Shown here in pieces: positions 14,585-23,245 of a DNA stretch of 58,540 nt. Position 1 is the stretch's first letter, and the number at the start of each line of letters is the position of its first letter. Position numbers and translations under genes: made by a program. The notes under the pieces are model-generated. The model saw only the letters and a list, made by a program, of their open reading frames with translations. It did no database searches and was not told the DNA's origin. The DNA comes from Pseudomonas capeferrum (GTDB lineage Bacteria > Pseudomonadota > Gammaproteobacteria > Pseudomonadales > Pseudomonadaceae), in NCBI RefSeq assembly GCF_000731675.1, contig NZ_JMIT01000003.1, positions 920,412 through 978,951 of the forward strand, given 5' to 3'.

Positions 14585-17335
14585 ATGAGCCAAGCGCCCC
14601 TCGTCCTGGTGGACGGTTCCTCCTACCTCTACCGCGCTTTCCACGCATTGCCGCCGCTGACCACCTCCAAGGGCATGCCTACCGGCGCGGTGAAGGGTGT
14701 GCTGAACATGCTCAAGAGCCTGCGCAAGCAATACCCCGACAGCTTGTTTGCGGTGGTGTTCGACGCCAAGGGCGGTACCTTCCGCGATGCCATGTTCGCC
14801 GAGTACAAGGCCAACCGCCCGAGCATGCCTGACGACCTGCGGGTGCAGATCGAACCGTTGCATGCCAGCGTCAAGGCCTTGGGCTACCCGCTGCTGTGCG
14901 TCGAGGGCGTGGAGGCCGACGATGTGATCGGCACCTTGGCGCGCAGCAGTGCGGCGCAGGGCCGCTCGGTCATCATTTCGACCGGTGACAAGGACATGGC
15001 GCAGCTGGTGGACGGGCATGTCACCCTGGTCAACACCATGACCGGTAGCGTGATGGATGTTGCCGGGGTGCACGAAAAGTTTGGTGTCGGCCCTGAGCAC
15101 ATCATCGATTTCCTCGCCCTGATGGGCGACAAGGTCGACAACATCCCCGGCGTGCCGGGCGTGGGCGAGAAGACCGCTGCCGGCCTGCTGACAGGTATTG
15201 GTGGCGGCCTGCGCGACGTCTACGACAACCTCGACAAGGTGCCGACCCTGAGCATCCGCGGCGCCAAGACCCTGCCGGCCAAGCTTGAAGAGCACCGTGA
15301 GGCGGCGTTCCTGTCCTATGAGCTGGCCACCATCAAGCTCGACGTGCCGCTGGATATCGAAGTCGAGGCGCTGGTCTGCGGCGAGCCAGACCGTGATGCA
15401 TTGCTGGCCTTGTACACCGAGATGGAATTCAAAAGCTGGGTCGCCGACGTTCAGCGCGAAGCCGCCAGGGCCGGGGCGACCGTGACCGTGCCGGAGGACG
15501 CGCCGGCGGCCAAGGTCGAACCCAAGTACGAGACGGTGCTCGACCAGGCCCGTTTCGATGCCTGGCTGGACAAGCTGCGCCAGGCCCCGCTGTTCGCGTT
15601 CGACACCGAAACCACCGGCCTCGATGCCCAGCAGGCGCAGCTGGTCGGCCTGTCGTTTGCGGTCGAGCCGCATGAGGCGGCGTATGTACCGCTGACCCAC
15701 GACTACGAAGGCGCCCCGGTCCAGCTGGACCGCGAGGCCGTGCTGCTGGCGCTCAAACCCCTGCTGGAAGACCCGGCCAAAGCCAAGGTCGGGCAGAACG
15801 CCAAGTACGATATCAACATCCTGGCCAACGGCGCCCCGGCCATCCAGATGCGCGGCGTGGCCTACGACACCATGCTCGAGTCCTATGTGCTGGACTCCAC
15901 GGCCACCCGTCACGACATGGACAGCCTGGCGCAGAAGTACCTCGACCACACCACCATCACCTTCGAGCAGATTGCCGGCAAGGGCGCGAAACAGCTGACC
16001 TTCAACCAGATCCCGCTGGACAAGGCCGGCCCGTACGCTGCCGAAGATGCCGACATCACTCTGCGCCTGCACCAGGCACTGCAGCTGCGCCTGGCCAAGA
16101 CCCCAAGCGTGCAACCGGTGCTGATGGACATCGAGATGCCGCTGGTGCCGGTGCTGGCGAAAATCGAGCGCCAAGGCGCGTTGGTGGATGCCGAACTGCT
16201 CCACGTGCAAAGCGGCGAACTGGGCGTGAAAATGGCTGAACTGGAGCGCCAGGCCTATGAACTGGCTGGCGAGACGTTCAACCTCGGCTCGCCCAAGCAG
16301 TTGGGGGCGATCCTCTACGACAAGCTGGGCATGCCGGTGCTGAGCAAGACTGCCAAGGGCCAGCCGTCCACCGCCGAGGCGGTACTCGACGAGCTGGCCG
16401 AGCAAGGCTACCCGCTGCCCGAGGTACTGATGCAGTACCGCAGCCTGAGCAAGCTCAAGAGCACCTACACCGACAAGCTGCCGGGGCAGATCAACCCGCG
16501 CACCGGGCGCATTCACACCTCTTATCAGCAGGCAGTGGCCGCCACCGGGCGCCTGTCGTCCAGCGACCCGAACCTGCAGAACATCCCGATCCGCACCGCC
16601 GAAGGTCGGCGTATCCGTCAGGCCTTCGTGGCCAGCCCCGGTTACAAGCTGCTGGCGGCGGACTATTCGCAGATCGAACTGCGCATCATGGCCCACCTGG
16701 CCAAGGACGAAGGTTTGCTGCATGCCTTCCGCAACAACCTCGACGTGCACCGCGCCACTGCTGCCGAAGTGTTCGGTGTGGCGCTGGAAAATGTCACCAC
16801 CGACCAGCGCCGCAGCGCCAAGGCCATCAACTTCGGCCTGATCTACGGCATGAGTGCCTTTGGCCTGGCCAAGCAGATTGGCGTCGACCGCAAGCAATCC
16901 CAGGACTACATCGACCGTTACTTCGCCCGTTACCCAGGCGTGCTGGCTTACATGGAGCGCACCCGCGCCCAGGCGGCCGAGCAAGGTTTCGTCGAAACCC
17001 TGTTCGGCCGCCGGCTGTACTTGCCGGATATCAACGCCAAGAACCCGGCCCTGCGCAAAGGCGCCGAGCGGACGGCGATCAACGCCCCGATGCAGGGTAC
17101 TGCGGCCGATATCATCAAGCGGGCGATGGTCAACGTGGACAACTGGCTGACCGAGAGCGGCCTGGATGCCCGGGTGATCCTTCAGGTGCACGATGAACTG
17201 GTGCTGGAGGTGCGTGAGGAGTTGGTCGAGCAGGTGAAAGATGAAATCCGCCTGCATATGAGCCGTGCCGCACAGCTGGATGTGCCGTTGCTGGTCGAAG
17301 CAGGAATTGGCGCGAATTGGGACGAAGCTCACTGA
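14585..17335 (+). CDS. polA: DNA polymerase I
   Basis: A 916-residue three-domain polymerase. The N-terminal 5'-3' exonuclease runs from LVLVDGSSYLYRAFHALP through EGVEADDVIGTLA and DFLALMGDKVDNIPGV. The 3'-5' proofreading domain keeps its metal ligands (FAFDTETTGLD, and YAAEDADITLRLH later). The polymerase domain has motif A LLAADYSQIELRIMAH, motif B RRSAKAINFGLIYGM and motif C QVHDELVLEV, so all activities look intact. It fills gaps in repair and removes Okazaki primers. ATG 14585 (MSQAPLVLVDG) is preferred to TTG 14573. The sRNA locus follows downstream. Confidence 0.97.
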   Translation: MSQAPLVLVDGSSYLYRAFHALPPLTTSKGMPTGAVKGVLNMLKSLRKQYPDSLFAVVFDAKGGTFRDAMFAEYKANRPSMPDDLRVQIEPLHASVKALGYPLLCVEGVEADDVIGTLARSSAAQGRSVIISTGDKDMAQLVDGHVTLVNTMTGSVMDVAGVHEKFGVGPEHIIDFLALMGDKVDNIPGVPGVGEKTAAGLLTGIGGGLRDVYDNLDKVPTLSIRGAKTLPAKLEEHREAAFLSYELATIKLDVPLDIEVEALVCGEPDRDALLALYTEMEFKSWVADVQREAARAGATVTVPEDAPAAKVEPKYETVLDQARFDAWLDKLRQAPLFAFDTETTGLDAQQAQLVGLSFAVEPHEAAYVPLTHDYEGAPVQLDREAVLLALKPLLEDPAKAKVGQNAKYDINILANGAPAIQMRGVAYDTMLESYVLDSTATRHDMDSLAQKYLDHTTITFEQIAGKGAKQLTFNQIPLDKAGPYAAEDADITLRLHQALQLRLAKTPSVQPVLMDIEMPLVPVLAKIERQGALVDAELLHVQSGELGVKMAELERQAYELAGETFNLGSPKQLGAILYDKLGMPVLSKTAKGQPSTAEAVLDELAEQGYPLPEVLMQYRSLSKLKSTYTDKLPGQINPRTGRIHTSYQQAVAATGRLSSSDPNLQNIPIRTAEGRRIRQAFVASPGYKLLAADYSQIELRIMAHLAKDEGLLHAFRNNLDVHRATAAEVFGVALENVTTDQRRSAKAINFGLIYGMSAFGLAKQIGVDRKQSQDYIDRYFARYPGVLAYMERTRAQAAEQGFVETLFGRRLYLPDINAKNPALRKGAERTAINAPMQGTAADIIKRAMVNVDNWLTESGLDARVILQVHDELVLEVREELVEQVKDEIRLHMSRAAQLDVPLLVEAGIGANWDEAH

Positions 17336-17450
17336 TTGAGCCTGCAAAGCTGTGTAGGATCTGCGACGTAGTGACGCGGATCCTGGCATAGCTAGATGCC
17401 ATTAGTGCTGGGGTTTCATGAAACTATCGCAAATAGTTTTCAAGGCTTCG

Positions 17451-17478
17451 GAACTAAACCGGTGAAGCGGAACTCAGA
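17451..17478 (+). promoter_or_regulatory. AlgU/sigma22-type promoter of the ErsA-like sRNA
   Basis: GAACTA (17451-17456), a 17-nt spacer, then TCAGA (17474-17478). This resembles the extracytoplasmic sigma22 consensus GAACTT-N16/17-TCTGA. The predicted transcription start falls near 17484, which gives an RNA of about 130 nt up to the terminator. Confidence 0.55.
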
Positions 17479-17483
17479 GTAAC

Positions 17484-17614
17484 TGAATGGCTGGTGAAGC
17501 CCTTCGATGCTCCTATGTTGTGTTAAGTGTTGGCAGATATCTGGACCCCGCCCTAGCGGTCCGGACTTGGACCCCGAACTTCCCCCTCCCCATACGAAGT
17601 CCGGGGTTTTTTTT
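17484..17614 (+). ncRNA. ersA: ErsA-like small regulatory RNA
   Basis: This intergenic region between polA and engB is where P. aeruginosa encodes ErsA, a 132-nt sigma22-dependent sRNA, and where E. coli encodes Spot 42. Here a sigma22-like promoter predicts a start near 17484 and a terminator ends at 17614, giving about 131 nt. A C/U-rich single-stranded segment (TTCCCCCTCCCCATACG, 17580-17596) lies in the terminator loop and is a plausible seed for Hfq-dependent pairing. An internal stem GGACCCCG...CGGTCC is also possible. The call rests on position, length, promoter and terminator, not on an alignment. Confidence 0.75.
17571..17614 (+). terminator. Intrinsic terminator of the ErsA-like RNA
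   Basis: Stem CCCCGAACTTC/GAAGTCCGGGG with one mismatch, a C/U-rich loop of about 13 nt, then eight Ts (17607-17614). Confidence 0.8.
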
Positions 17615-17640
17615 GCCTGGGATTTGACCACCCTACGATC

Positions 17641-17670
17641 CCTGGAGCGGCCTTGCGGCAAGGCTCCAGG
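17641..17670. terminator. REP-like hairpin downstream of engB
   Basis: Nested arms: outer CCTGGA/TCCAGG and inner GCCTTGC/GCAAGGC. It lies 16 bp beyond the engB stop and contains the GAGCGGCCTTGCG sequence shared with the REP copies. There is no T tract on the engB strand. Confidence 0.55.
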
Positions 17671-17685
17671 ATCAGTGATCAGCCT

Positions 17686-18318
17686 TTATTCCGCAGGCTT
17701 GTCTTCCAGTTCCATCCAGCCCGCCAGTACGCGGTAGGCCTCTTCGAGCCCCAGGCGCTTGGGCGCCGAGAACAACTGGATGGTCACCGCGTCGCCCCAC
17801 CCCTTGCGGATCTCGGACTGCACCTTGAGCAAGGTGTTCTTGCCCGCGCCGTGGGTCAGCTTGTCGGCCTTGGTCAGTAGAATGTGCATCGGCATGCCGC
17901 TGGCCTTGGCCCAGTCGAGCATCATCTTGTCGAAGTCGGTCATCGGATGGCGCACGTCCATCATCAAGATCACCCCGCGCAGACACTCGCGGCTGCCCAG
18001 GTAGGCTTCCAGGTGGCGCTGCCAGTGCTGCTTGAGCGGAATCGGTACTTTTGCATAACCGTAGCCCGGCAGGTCGACCAAACGCCGTTCATCGTCCAGA
18101 CTGAAGAAATTCAACAGCTGGGTGCGCCCCGGGGTTTTCGAGGTACGCGCCAGGCTGGCATGAGTCAGGGTATTGAGGGCGCTGGATTTGCCGGCGTTGG
18201 AGCGGCCGGCGAAAGCCACCTCGTAACCCTGGTCGTCCGGGCATTGTTCGACCTTGGCAGCGCTGAGGGCGAATGTGGCTTTCTGGCAGAGGCCGAGGAT
18301 GGGGTTCTTGACTTGCAT
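17686..18318 (-). CDS. engB: Ribosome biogenesis GTPase YihA/EngB
   Basis: A 210-residue small GTPase. It has G1 GRSNAGKSS, G2 region SKTPGRTQLLNFF, G3 DLPGYGYA, G4 LTKADKL and G5-like segment VTIQLFSAPKRLG. EngB acts in late assembly of the 50S subunit and is usually essential. Start ATG 18318 (MQVKNPILGLCQ) is chosen. The open frame upstream of it runs through the divergent promoter region and has no family support. The gene is convergent with the ErsA-like RNA and divergent from the cytochrome genes. Confidence 0.95.
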   Translation of the reverse strand: MQVKNPILGLCQKATFALSAAKVEQCPDDQGYEVAFAGRSNAGKSSALNTLTHASLARTSKTPGRTQLLNFFSLDDERRLVDLPGYGYAKVPIPLKQHWQRHLEAYLGSRECLRGVILMMDVRHPMTDFDKMMLDWAKASGMPMHILLTKADKLTHGAGKNTLLKVQSEIRKGWGDAVTIQLFSAPKRLGLEEAYRVLAGWMELEDKPAE

Positions 18319-18377
18319 GGGATATCCGATGTGGGTGTTGCCTGACTCTGAAGGCTCGAGCCTGGCAAGCGGTGTCG

Positions 18378-18406
18378 TTTCCGTTTGGATGGCGGAAGTA
18401 TATAAT
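18378..18406 (+). promoter_or_regulatory. Candidate sigma70 promoter for the cytochrome c pair
   Basis: A perfect -10 TATAAT (18401-18406) with a 17-nt spacer to a weak -35 (TTTCCG, 18378-18383). It reads toward the cytochrome genes, whose first start codon is at 18520. Confidence 0.45.
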
Positions 18407-18519
18407 GCCCCAGTTTTTGTGTGCTCATTCTCCCAGCGAAGGAGAGCGAGCATGGGGTGTCGAACAATAGCTCGCGCATCAGAACGCAGCGCGGCCCCCA
18501 ACCCTGAAGGTCGTTCCGC

Positions 18520-18822
18520 ATGGCGAAATGGCTGCTTGCTGTCGGTATGTTCCTGCCGTTTTTCAGCGCACAGGCTACACAGGATCCCGAGGTGTTGTAC
18601 AACCGCACGTGTGCGGCCTGTCACGCCGGGCAGTTGCCCCAGGCCCCCCAGCGGGGTAACCGGGCAGCGTGGGAGCCAAGGCTGGCGCAAGGTGTGGATG
18701 TACTCGTGAGGCATGTGACCCAGGGTTTCAAGGCTATGCCGCCGCGTGGATTGTGCATGGACTGCAGTGCCGAGGACTACCGTTTGGTCATCCTTTGGAT
18801 GAGCGGCAGTCCCGATACATAA
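18520..18822 (+). CDS. Small c-type cytochrome (cytochrome c5-like)
   Basis: A 100-residue periplasmic monoheme cytochrome. The signal peptide ends SAQA, and the single heme-attachment motif CAACH follows at mature residues about 13-17. The likely axial Met is in GFKAMPPRGLCMDC, where the Met-Pro-Pro context and the C-M-D-C pair are typical of cytochrome c5. Its partner gene for diheme cytochrome c4 starts 32 bp downstream. Both probably carry electrons between the bc1 complex and terminal oxidases, fitting the cox genes at the window start. Confidence 0.88.
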   Translation: MAKWLLAVGMFLPFFSAQATQDPEVLYNRTCAACHAGQLPQAPQRGNRAAWEPRLAQGVDVLVRHVTQGFKAMPPRGLCMDCSAEDYRLVILWMSGSPDT

Positions 18823-18853
18823 CATTTCACCCTTAGCCGTGTTGGATTAGCTG

Positions 18854-19471
18854 ATGAACAAACTAGTCGTGAGTCTGCTGTTGACCATGGGTGTCGCAGG
18901 TGCGGCCACTGCTGCGCAACCTATCAAAGGCGATGCCGCCGCCGGCCAGGCCAAGACGGCCGTCTGTGGTGCCTGCCACAACCCCGACGGCAATAGCCTG
19001 GCACCGAACTTCCCGAAACTGGCAGGCCAGGGCCAGCGCTACCTCGAAAAACAACTGCACGATATCAAGTCCGGCAAGCGCACCGTGCTGGAGATGACCG
19101 GCATGCTGGCCGCCTTCAGTGACCAGGACCTGGCCGATATCGCCGCGTACTTTGCCAGCCAGAAGGGCAGCGTCGGGGCGGCCGACCCCAAGCTGGTCGA
19201 GCGTGGCCGTGCCCTGTTCAACGGCGGCGACCTGGAAAAAGGCCTGCCTGCCTGTACCGGCTGCCACTCGCCCAACGGCGCAGGTATCGCCTTGGCCGGC
19301 TTCCCGCACCTGAGCGGGCAGCACGCGCAGTACGTGACCAAGCAGCTGACCGAGTTCCGTGAAGGCGTGCGTACCAACGATGGCGACGCCACGACCATGC
19401 GCACCATCGCGGGCAAGCTGAGCAACCACGATATCGAAGCGTTGGCCAGCTACATCCAGGGCCTGCACTGA
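18854..19471 (+). CDS. Diheme cytochrome c4
   Basis: A 205-residue periplasmic protein with a signal peptide ending ATAA. It has two homologous cytochrome c domains with CGACH (about residue 36) and CTGCH (about residue 133), each followed by a distal Met region (VLEMTGMLAAFSD and ATTMRTIAGKLSN). Length and architecture match cytochrome c4, an electron donor to cbb3 and related oxidases. It lies directly after the c5-like gene and before two terminators, so the pair is a two-gene unit. Confidence 0.93.
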   Translation: MNKLVVSLLLTMGVAGAATAAQPIKGDAAAGQAKTAVCGACHNPDGNSLAPNFPKLAGQGQRYLEKQLHDIKSGKRTVLEMTGMLAAFSDQDLADIAAYFASQKGSVGAADPKLVERGRALFNGGDLEKGLPACTGCHSPNGAGIALAGFPHLSGQHAQYVTKQLTEFREGVRTNDGDATTMRTIAGKLSNHDIEALASYIQGLH

Positions 19472-19483
19472 GGTGGTTGTCGA

Positions 19484-19511
19484 TTTCTTCGCGGCTGAAC
19501 CCGCGAAGAAA
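19484..19511 (+). terminator. Hairpin after the cytochrome c4 gene
   Basis: Perfect 11-bp arms TTTCTTCGCGG/CCGCGAAGAAA around a 6-nt loop, 12 bp beyond the stop codon. Confidence 0.65.
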
Positions 19512-19554
19512 TTGGCGCATTAACATTCGGTTAATGTTGTAAGGCAAAGATGAA

Positions 19555-19578
19555 AGGGCGGCCGGACCGCCCTTTTTT
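19555..19578 (+). terminator. Intrinsic terminator upstream of dsbA
   Basis: GGGCGG/CCGCCC stem followed by TTTTTT. Between this and the previous hairpin is another perfect palindrome, CATTAAC/GTTAATG (19519-19536). Confidence 0.75.
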
Positions 19579-19675
19579 GCGTCCGCAGCCGTTACACTAC
19601 AGAACTCGGGCCTGGCCCGACCTGTCTCAGGTACAGGTCGCGTCGAGGCGACCCATGAATGCTCAGGAGTAAAGC

Positions 19676-20308
19676 ATGCGTAAACTGATTCTCAGCGCTG
19701 CGTTGGTCGCCGCCAGCGTATTCGGTATGACCGCCGTTCAGGCCACCGAGCCTGATGCCGGCAAGCCCTATATCGAGCTGAGCAACCCTGTTCCGGTTTC
19801 CGTGCCCGGCAAGATCGAAGTGGTCGAGCTGTTCTGGTACGGCTGCCCTCACTGCTACCACTTCGAGCCGACCATCAACCCGTGGGCCGAAAAGCTGCCA
19901 GCGGACGTCAACTTCAAGCGCGTACCCGCCATGTTCGGTGGCCCGTGGGACGCACACGGCCAGATGTTCCTGACCCTCGAAGCCATGGGCGTCGAGCACA
20001 AGGTTCACGCGGCAGTGTTCGATGCCATTCAGAACCAGAAAAAACGCCTGACCGACCCAGAGGACATGGCCGACTTCCTCGCCACTCAAGGCGTGGACAA
20101 GGACAAGTTCCTCGCCACCTTCAACTCCTTCGCCATCAAAGGCCAGGTCAACCAGGCCAAAGAACTGTCGAAGAAGTACGAAATCACCGGCGTACCGAGC
20201 TTGGTCGTCAACGGCAAGTACCGCTTCGACCTGGGCACTGCAGGCGGGCCTGAAGGCGTGCTGAAAGTGGCCGACCAGCTGATCGACAAGGAGCGCGCCG
20301 CTAAGTAA
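19676..20308 (+). CDS. dsbA: Thiol:disulfide interchange protein DsbA
   Basis: A 210-residue periplasmic oxidoreductase. The signal peptide ends AVQA. The thioredoxin-fold active site is Cys57-Pro-His-Cys60 in FWYGCPHCYHFEP, and the cis-Pro loop is GVPSLVVNGKY. DsbA introduces disulfides into secreted proteins and is re-oxidised by DsbB, which is not in this window. A CAGGAG site precedes ATG 19676. The EEP-family gene starts 11 bp after the stop, so the two may be cotranscribed. Possible nearby clients include the CSS-type phosphodiesterase and Ivy. Confidence 0.95.
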   Translation: MRKLILSAALVAASVFGMTAVQATEPDAGKPYIELSNPVPVSVPGKIEVVELFWYGCPHCYHFEPTINPWAEKLPADVNFKRVPAMFGGPWDAHGQMFLTLEAMGVEHKVHAAVFDAIQNQKKRLTDPEDMADFLATQGVDKDKFLATFNSFAIKGQVNQAKELSKKYEITGVPSLVVNGKYRFDLGTAGGPEGVLKVADQLIDKERAAK

Positions 20309-20319
20309 GCGGCGTACCC

Positions 20320-21174
20320 ATGCCCCGCTTCAGAACCACGCGTGGCATTGGCCTGCACCAGCCGCAGGTCAACGAGCATCACCTGCAGGCTCCGGGCCTG
20401 CCAGAGGATGGTCGCCTGCGGCTGCTCAGTTTCAACATTCAGGTCGGCATCAGCACCGAGCGCTACCGGCACTACCTGACCCGCAGCTGGCAGCACCTGC
20501 TGCCGCATACCGGGCGTGCCGGCAACCTGCAGAAGATCGGCCAACTGCTCGGTGACTTCGACCTGGTGGCCCTGCAAGAAGCCGATGGTGGCAGCCTGCG
20601 CTCAGGCTACATCAACCAGGTCGAACACCTGGCTCACCTGGGTGCCTTCCCCTATTGGTACCAGCAGCTCAATCGCAACCTTGGCCGCTTTGCCCAGCAC
20701 AGCAACGGCGTGCTCAGCCGTCTCAAGCCGCAACACCTTGAAGACCACCCTTTGCCCGGCCCGTCCGGTCGCGGTGCAATCCTGGTGCGTTTCGGCGAAG
20801 GTGAAGATGCGCTGATCGTGGTGATGATGCACCTGGCACTCGGCGCCAAGACCCGTGCCCTGCAGCTCAGCTATATTCGCGAGCTGATCGGCGGCTACCG
20901 CCATCAGGTGTTGATGGGTGACATGAACACCCATGCCACCGACCTGCTGGAGCGTTCGCCCCTGCGCGATCTGGGCCTGGTTGCCCCTCAGGTCGAGGCC
21001 ACCTTCCCCAGCTGGCGACCGCAGCGTTGCCTGGACCATATCCTGCTCAGCCCAACCCTTACGCTTGAGCGTGTCGAGGTGTTGGCGCAGCCAATTTCCG
21101 ATCACCTTCCCGTTGCCGTCGAGATTCGATTGCCTGATGCATTGACTGTGGATACGCTGCCGGTTTTGAGCTAA
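20320..21174 (+). CDS. Endonuclease/exonuclease/phosphatase family hydrolase
   Basis: A 284-residue EEP-fold protein with the family metal and catalytic motifs in order: LRLLSFNIQVG, LVALQEADGGS (catalytic Glu), a middle VVMMHLALGAKTR (catalytic His), LMGDMNTHATD (Asp/Asn) and a terminal CLDHILLS with Asp-His. No signal peptide is evident, so it is probably cytoplasmic. The substrate (nucleic acid, phospholipid or phosphoinositide) cannot be told from sequence. It is conserved between dsbA and dgcH in Pseudomonas and ends at the first base before the next coding frame. Confidence 0.85.
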   Translation: MPRFRTTRGIGLHQPQVNEHHLQAPGLPEDGRLRLLSFNIQVGISTERYRHYLTRSWQHLLPHTGRAGNLQKIGQLLGDFDLVALQEADGGSLRSGYINQVEHLAHLGAFPYWYQQLNRNLGRFAQHSNGVLSRLKPQHLEDHPLPGPSGRGAILVRFGEGEDALIVVMMHLALGAKTRALQLSYIRELIGGYRHQVLMGDMNTHATDLLERSPLRDLGLVAPQVEATFPSWRPQRCLDHILLSPTLTLERVEVLAQPISDHLPVAVEIRLPDALTVDTLPVLS

Positions 21175-21201
21175 TTGCCATCACCGTTTGCGGACCTGGG
21201 C

Positions 21202-23145
21202 ATGACTGACGACGCTGAGCGCTGGAAAGAGAAATACCTTAAGAGCATCGAGCAGCAAGAGAAGCTTGAGCGCCGTTGGGACGCACGTCTCGACCTGCTG
21301 CGTCGCGGGCTCGTGCGCAGCACCCTGGCCGCCGAAGGTAGCGACAAGGTGGTGGACGCGTGCATGAAGGAAATGCGCGAGGTCATCCGCAGCGACAATA
21401 TGGACGCGGGCCTTGCCGGGCTGATCCCGCGCCTGGAAAAGGCGGTGCTGGACTCCGAGCAGCGCCGGGAAACCCGCATGAACCAGGTCAGCGATGCGCT
21501 GACATCGCTGGTGAGCCAGCTGCAAGGCCTGCCGTTGCCGAGCGACATCTCGCGGCCGCTGAAAAAGCTGGCGAAGAAGCTCGATGGTGGGGTCGCCCAG
21601 TCACGTGAACTGCCCCCGCTGCTGGGCGAGCTGAGTGGCCTGCAAGGCCGCGCACTCTCTGCCCTGGGCAAGCCCGAGGAAGAGCGGCCGGGCTTTTTGC
21701 AGCGTTTGTTTGGCGGGCGCGAGAACGAGCAACCCGGCGAAGCTGACGCCGACGCCGAGGCTACGCTGGCAGCAGCGCCTGCGGGCGTGATGGCAGACGC
21801 AGTGCCGCAGCCGGCAGCAGCCCCCGTACAGCGCACAGCCGAGGACCCGCAGCCCGACGATGTGGACGCCCTGCTGCCGTTGCCAGCCCCGCTGACTGAG
21901 GCACAGGCGCCTGAGGGCCCGGCGCTGATCGAAACCACAGACACGCCGGCCACGCCACAACCTGAGTCCTTGCCGGACGAGGCGCCCGAGCTGGCTACTA
22001 CCCTCATCTCTCCCGCAGCTGAGGCAGAACCTGCGCAGGCGCTCGAAGACACCTTCGGCGAAGACGGCCCTTATGCCCTGCCCTATGCGGTAGAGCCGCC
22101 CTACAGCCAAGTGGCCGCACACATCGAACAGACCCTTATCGGCCTGCTCGACGACCTCAGCCTGCCCGAACGGCACAAGGCCCAGGCCCAGGAAATGCGC
22201 GAGCGGGTGGCGCGTGGGCTGAATTGGTATGAGCTGATCCCGGTGCTGGATGACCTAGCGGTGCTGATGTTGGCGATAACCGACAGCGGCCAGCACGAAT
22301 TCGAGACCTACCTGCAACAGATCAACGAGCGCCTGGAAAGCTTCCAGAGTCACCTGCACGAAGCCAGTGCCGGGCATGCCGACAACAGCAGCGCCGCCCA
22401 GGCGCTCGATACCCAGCTGCGCAAGCAGGTCGATGGGCTGCAGAGCAGTGTGCAAGGTGCCGCCGATGTGGACAGCCTCAAGCACATCCTGGAAAACCGC
22501 CTCGAAGGCCTGTTGGTAACCATGGACGAACACAAGCACGAGCGTGATCGTCGCGAGCAGGAGCTCGCCGGGCGCCTGCAAGGCCTGTCCGAGCGGGTGG
22601 CGAACATGGAACACGAGGCGCTCGGTTATCGCGAGCACCTCGAAGAGCAGCGGCAAAAGGCGTTGCTGGACCCGCTGACCGGCCTGCCCAATCGCGCGGC
22701 CTGGAGCGAGCACCTGGAACGCGAGATGCTCGACTGGCATGAAAGTGGCGGCCATCTGGCCATGGCGATCCTCGACCTGGACCACTTCAAGCGCATCAAC
22801 GACAACTATGGGCACCTGGCGGGGGACAAGGTGTTGAAGATCGTCGCCGACCAGCTGCGCAAACGCCTGCGAGGGCGCGATTTCATTGCGCGCTTCGGCG
22901 GTGAGGAGTTCGTGCTGCTGTTCCCGCAGACCTCGCCAGCGGCCGCCGCCCAGATGGCCGAGGTACTGCGTGCGACCATCGAAGCGTGCCCGTTCCACTT
23001 CAAGGGTGAACGCGTGGTGATCACCGCCTCTATCGGGCTGGGCGCGTTTCGTTCGGGCGAGCGCGGCGACCAGGTGCTCAAGCGCGCCGACACCGCGTTG
23101 TACCGGGCCAAGGATTTGGGGCGAAATCGAGTGGAGCAGGGGTAA
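21202..23145 (+). CDS. dgcH: Diguanylate cyclase DgcH (cytoplasmic GGDEF protein)
   Basis: A 647-residue protein without transmembrane segments. The N-terminal about 150 residues are helical and charged, then comes a Pro/Ala/Glu-rich low-complexity linker (about 180-280). A coiled-coil region precedes the C-terminal GGDEF domain. The active site is FGGEEFVLLF, and the inhibitory I-site RGRD lies five residues before it, so activity and product feedback both look intact. Position between the EEP gene and the kinB region matches P. aeruginosa DgcH (PA5487), hence the name. Start is ATG 21202; the in-frame TTG 21175 directly after the upstream stop is an alternative, and the Shine-Dalgarno is weak for both. 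Confidence 0.82.
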   Translation: MTDDAERWKEKYLKSIEQQEKLERRWDARLDLLRRGLVRSTLAAEGSDKVVDACMKEMREVIRSDNMDAGLAGLIPRLEKAVLDSEQRRETRMNQVSDALTSLVSQLQGLPLPSDISRPLKKLAKKLDGGVAQSRELPPLLGELSGLQGRALSALGKPEEERPGFLQRLFGGRENEQPGEADADAEATLAAAPAGVMADAVPQPAAAPVQRTAEDPQPDDVDALLPLPAPLTEAQAPEGPALIETTDTPATPQPESLPDEAPELATTLISPAAEAEPAQALEDTFGEDGPYALPYAVEPPYSQVAAHIEQTLIGLLDDLSLPERHKAQAQEMRERVARGLNWYELIPVLDDLAVLMLAITDSGQHEFETYLQQINERLESFQSHLHEASAGHADNSSAAQALDTQLRKQVDGLQSSVQGAADVDSLKHILENRLEGLLVTMDEHKHERDRREQELAGRLQGLSERVANMEHEALGYREHLEEQRQKALLDPLTGLPNRAAWSEHLEREMLDWHESGGHLAMAILDLDHFKRINDNYGHLAGDKVLKIVADQLRKRLRGRDFIARFGGEEFVLLFPQTSPAAAAQMAEVLRATIEACPFHFKGERVVITASIGLGAFRSGERGDQVLKRADTALYRAKDLGRNRVEQG

Positions 23146-23245
23146 ATATGTACCGCGTTGCGGGCTGAGAAGTGTTCGAGACTGGCTTGCCGTGATGCTG
23201 AATCACCAGCAGCGGTCGATTGAACTACTTACTCAGGAGTCGAAA

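Noticed and set aside
14549..17389. 946-codon open frame antisense to polA
   Set aside because: It mirrors polA codons in a GC-rich genome, has no domain logic or ribosome-binding site, and reads as Gln/His/Val-rich shadow sequence.
23192..23245. Earlier ATG starts for the small secreted protein (MMLNHQQ...)
   Set aside because: ATG 23246 has a CAGGAG site and gives a clean signal peptide; the upstream 18 codons would bury it.
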